From positions 1 through 7,131 of the forward strand of contig JABMRZ010000482.1 of the NCBI GenBank assembly GCA_013202315.1: a DNA stretch of 7,131 nt, in the 5' to 3' direction. The position numbers were made by a program, and so were the translations under genes. The stretch comes from Candidatus Tariuqbacter arcticus (lineage in GTDB: Bacteria; Electryoneota; Tariuqbacteria; Tariuqbacterales; Tariuqbacteraceae). The notes under the pieces were generated by a model. The model saw nothing but the letters and a program-made list of their open reading frames with translations, searched no databases and was not told where the DNA came from. Of the stretch, positions 5,789 through 7,131 are shown piece after piece (the stretch's first letter is position 1; every line of letters begins with the position of its first letter).

Positions 5789-5863
5789 TAAGTTGTGAGA
5801 TGGTTCGCGAAAGAGACCCTCTAATGAGGGTTCCTCTCTTCTCTCGCCCTCTCTTACAACTTA
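5789..5863. repeat. Nested inverted repeat over the 3' end of the ASH/Fn3 gene; possible terminator
   Basis: The outer arms 5789-5800 and 5852-5863 pair over 12 positions (TAAGTTGT with ACAACTTA, continuing through one G-T). Inside, ACCCTC (5816-5821) and GAGGGT (5826-5831) form a perfect stem with a TAAT loop, and AAGAG (5811-5815) can pair with CTCTT (5836-5840) below it. The inner hairpin begins 14 bp past the stop codon of the upstream gene, and CTCTTT follows it on the minus strand. This is a plausible but weak terminator separating that gene from znuA. Confidence 0.45.
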
Positions 5864-7017
5864 ATCGGTTGATGCAATCTGATTTTCATCCCCTCCCGGT
5901 TTATCGAATTCCCCTGGGACAGTATTCCCTCCAATATCTCAATTTCCCCAATATACGCTTCCACAAAGTAAAACATTGAAGTTGAAAACTGTGCTGCGCC
6001 AAAGTGCGTATATGTCGTATCGGGCGTATAGGCGAGGAAATTGAATGTTTCACCTAAATTCTCCTCATAGTATATCAAATAACAGTCCACTGTCAAAGGA
6101 TAACCGGTAACCGAAGTGTTCACTTCATCCCAGGTCAATATCGCATCCGATCCTTCAATTGTAACAACCAAGTTTCTCACAGTATCGGGCACTGCCCCGC
6201 CATCGCCCTGGAGGGAAACCGTTACAGTATCAGCATTGCCGGCATTGGAAGCGATGAACAATGTCTCCTCGTAAATCCTTTCAATATTAGGATCGAAGGT
6301 AACCTCCAACACCAAACTGTCCCCTGCCTCGATTAAGCTGTCCGAAGGGTCGAAATCGGTGTAGAATGCGTCTTCGGATGTGAAAATATCATAGAGAACT
6401 AAAGTCGTTTCCCCGGTGCTGTAGATAGTCAAAGGCTGTTCCGCCTGATTCCCCACCGGTACAAATCCAAAATCGAGGGTATCTTCGGAGACGGCAATTG
6501 AAATTGATACTGATATATATTCCCAAATTATATTAAAATACTGAGTTTCTGTCCCTGTAACTACCAATGAATCCTGGGTTCGCATATCGGCGATAACAAT
6601 AGCGCCGGAATAATATTCCTCAATGGATAAATCACCGCTCGAGGGAAGGCTGACCGGATCCCATACGGCGATGGAAGTTCTTGATACCGGCGGCATCATA
6701 TTTCCGTTCGGATCGACTAAAATAAGCCAGACTGCGCTGTCGGCTGGAGGCGGCCATACATAAATCATTTCAGCATAAGGACCTCCTGTCCAATCGGGTT
6801 CATAAAGCTCCACCCAGGTCATATATTGGGGCGGGGCTGGAGGTGCAGGAAGGAAATTCTGGGCGTCACCACCGCCAATAGTAACAGTAAAAGTGTTCGG
6901 CGCACCCCCCTCTTCGCCGGTGACCGTTATCGGTAATGTCCATTCTTCTGCAAAAGCCAAGTTAACAGCAAGCGCTATCAGCATGATAGTTATGACTGCA
7001 GCTGCTTTATTCTTCAT
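5854..7017 (-). CDS. Exported protein with choice-of-anchor-D/ASH-like and Fn3-like domains
   Basis: A 387-residue secreted or periplasmic protein of unknown function. The ATG at 7017 is chosen because it is followed at once by a signal peptide (MKNK, a hydrophobic run, then a probable cut after AFA near residue 23). The open frame extends 30 codons upstream, but that part lies in a dispersed repeat. The ribosome binding site is weak (GAGAG, seven bases upstream). Residues 25-165 are beta-rich, with a proline-rich stretch at 57-63, and I do not recognise them. Residues 175-272 match the choice-of-anchor-D/ASH pattern: LDFGFVPVGNQAEQPLTI, then a late VSLQGDGG. Residues 278-360 look like fibronectin III: VRNLVVTIEGSDAILTWDEV, then YLIYYEEN, then FYFVEAY. 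No T9SS sorting domain follows and the chain ends in a short basic tail (REGMKIRLHQPIKL). This differs from the FG-GAP protein, so its surface route is unclear. Confidence 0.85.
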   Translation of the reverse strand: MKNKAAAVITIMLIALAVNLAFAEEWTLPITVTGEEGGAPNTFTVTIGGGDAQNFLPAPPAPPQYMTWVELYEPDWTGGPYAEMIYVWPPPADSAVWLILVDPNGNMMPPVSRTSIAVWDPVSLPSSGDLSIEEYYSGAIVIADMRTQDSLVVTGTETQYFNIIWEYISVSISIAVSEDTLDFGFVPVGNQAEQPLTIYSTGETTLVLYDIFTSEDAFYTDFDPSDSLIEAGDSLVLEVTFDPNIERIYEETLFIASNAGNADTVTVSLQGDGGAVPDTVRNLVVTIEGSDAILTWDEVNTSVTGYPLTVDCYLIYYEENLGETFNFLAYTPDTTYTHFGAAQFSTSMFYFVEAYIGEIEILEGILSQGNSINREGMKIRLHQPIKL

Positions 7018-7131
7018 AGTATTTCTCTCGATTATGAGAAGTATGGAAAAGCATAGGATTTTTCGACTGAGCCTCTTGCGAGAGTCCAGAAGTGACGATA
7101 ATGCCATTCTGAACGAAGTGAAGAATCTCTT
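7018..7131. other. Right flank, upstream of the ASH/Fn3 gene
   Basis: There is no gene here. About 40 bp next to the start codon are AT-rich leader, with CATAAT (minus strand) as a weak -10 candidate. The rest is the dispersed repeat described separately. Confidence 0.5.
7056..7131. repeat. Dispersed intergenic repeat of the CATTCTGAACGAAG type, cut by the window end
   Basis: Positions 7105-7127 read CATTCTGAACGAAG then TGAAGAATC, a variant of a CATTCTGAGCGAAGCGAAGAATC element that I recall from intergenic regions of many bacterial and metagenome assemblies. A second module lies head-to-head at about 7058-7098: on the minus strand it reads TCACTTCTGGACTC and ends in GAAAAATCC, a diverged version of the same pattern. 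Inside it CTCTTG/CGAGAG (7073-7084) is a small palindrome. The right limit is unknown because the window ends. Confidence 0.6.

Larger units (their letters stand above)
5642..5853. other. znuA leader and promoter region
   Basis: This 212-bp gap lies between the exported ASH/Fn3 gene and znuA, both on the minus strand. It has no gene. It contains an eight-unit heptamer array (5663-5718), a 9-bp inverted repeat TGAAAATAA/TTATTTTCA (5744-5752 and 5777-5785) and a nested stem structure (5789-5863). TACAAT on the minus strand (5730-5735) is a possible -10 box, with no clear -35. I find no recognisable Zur or Fur box. Confidence 0.6.

Noticed and set aside
5526..5979. Plus-strand frames over the znuA leader and the end of the ASH/Fn3 gene (5526-5798, 5785-5979)
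   Set aside because: They cross gene ends and the heptamer array, have no ribosome binding site, and encode low-complexity sequence.
7018..7107. N-terminal extension of the ASH/Fn3 protein to an ATG at 7107
   Set aside because: The extra 30 residues are translated from the dispersed repeat, and the signal peptide begins exactly at the internal Met (7017).
1..7131. CRISPR array, tRNA, rRNA, riboswitch or insertion sequence
   Set aside because: No evenly spaced direct repeats with unique spacers, no cloverleaf with a CCA-side acceptor, no rRNA-like stretch and no transposase reading frame were seen. The 7-bp array is too short in period to be a CRISPR.

Overview
The window looks like chromosomal DNA from an uncultured bacterium of the Fibrobacteres-Chlorobi-Bacteroidetes (FCB) group or a neighbouring candidate phylum. 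The main reason is a large secreted FG-GAP (VCBS) repeat protein that ends in a typical type IX secretion (T9SS) C-terminal sorting domain with the motif YPNPFN. A second exported protein has a choice-of-anchor-D/ASH-like domain followed by a fibronectin-III-like domain, a layout common in the same lineages. No rRNA or tRNA gene is present to fix the phylum, so this placement is inference.

Layout, left to right. Positions 1-261 are non-coding and hold two neighbouring hairpin repeats. A short plus-strand gene (262-708) encodes a SRPBCC/polyketide-cyclase-like protein. The convergent gap 709-873 carries two near-perfect palindromes. All remaining genes are on the minus strand: the FG-GAP/T9SS protein (874-3021), then znuB (3127-3969), znuC (3966-4742) and znuA (4757-5641), then the exported ASH/Fn3 protein (5854-7017). 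The right edge (about 7056-7131) is a dispersed intergenic repeat that runs off the window.

znuA, znuC and znuB are transcribed in that order. They form a compact operon for an ABC importer of zinc or manganese: a lipoprotein metal binder, a cytoplasmic ATPase and a membrane permease. znuB starts at a TTG that overlaps the znuC stop codon and has a strong ribosome binding site. The FG-GAP gene follows 105 bp downstream on the same strand and may be cotranscribed, but a hairpin pair lies between them.

The coding content is fairly ordinary. The most interesting material is intergenic. Three hairpins share a fixed CTCCGN loop while their stems differ by compensatory changes, and every G-T wobble falls on the same (CTCCGN) strand. 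A second hairpin type begins with GTAGGG. An eight-unit degenerate heptamer array sits in the znuA leader. The znuA product also lacks two residues that normally act as metal ligands in its family.
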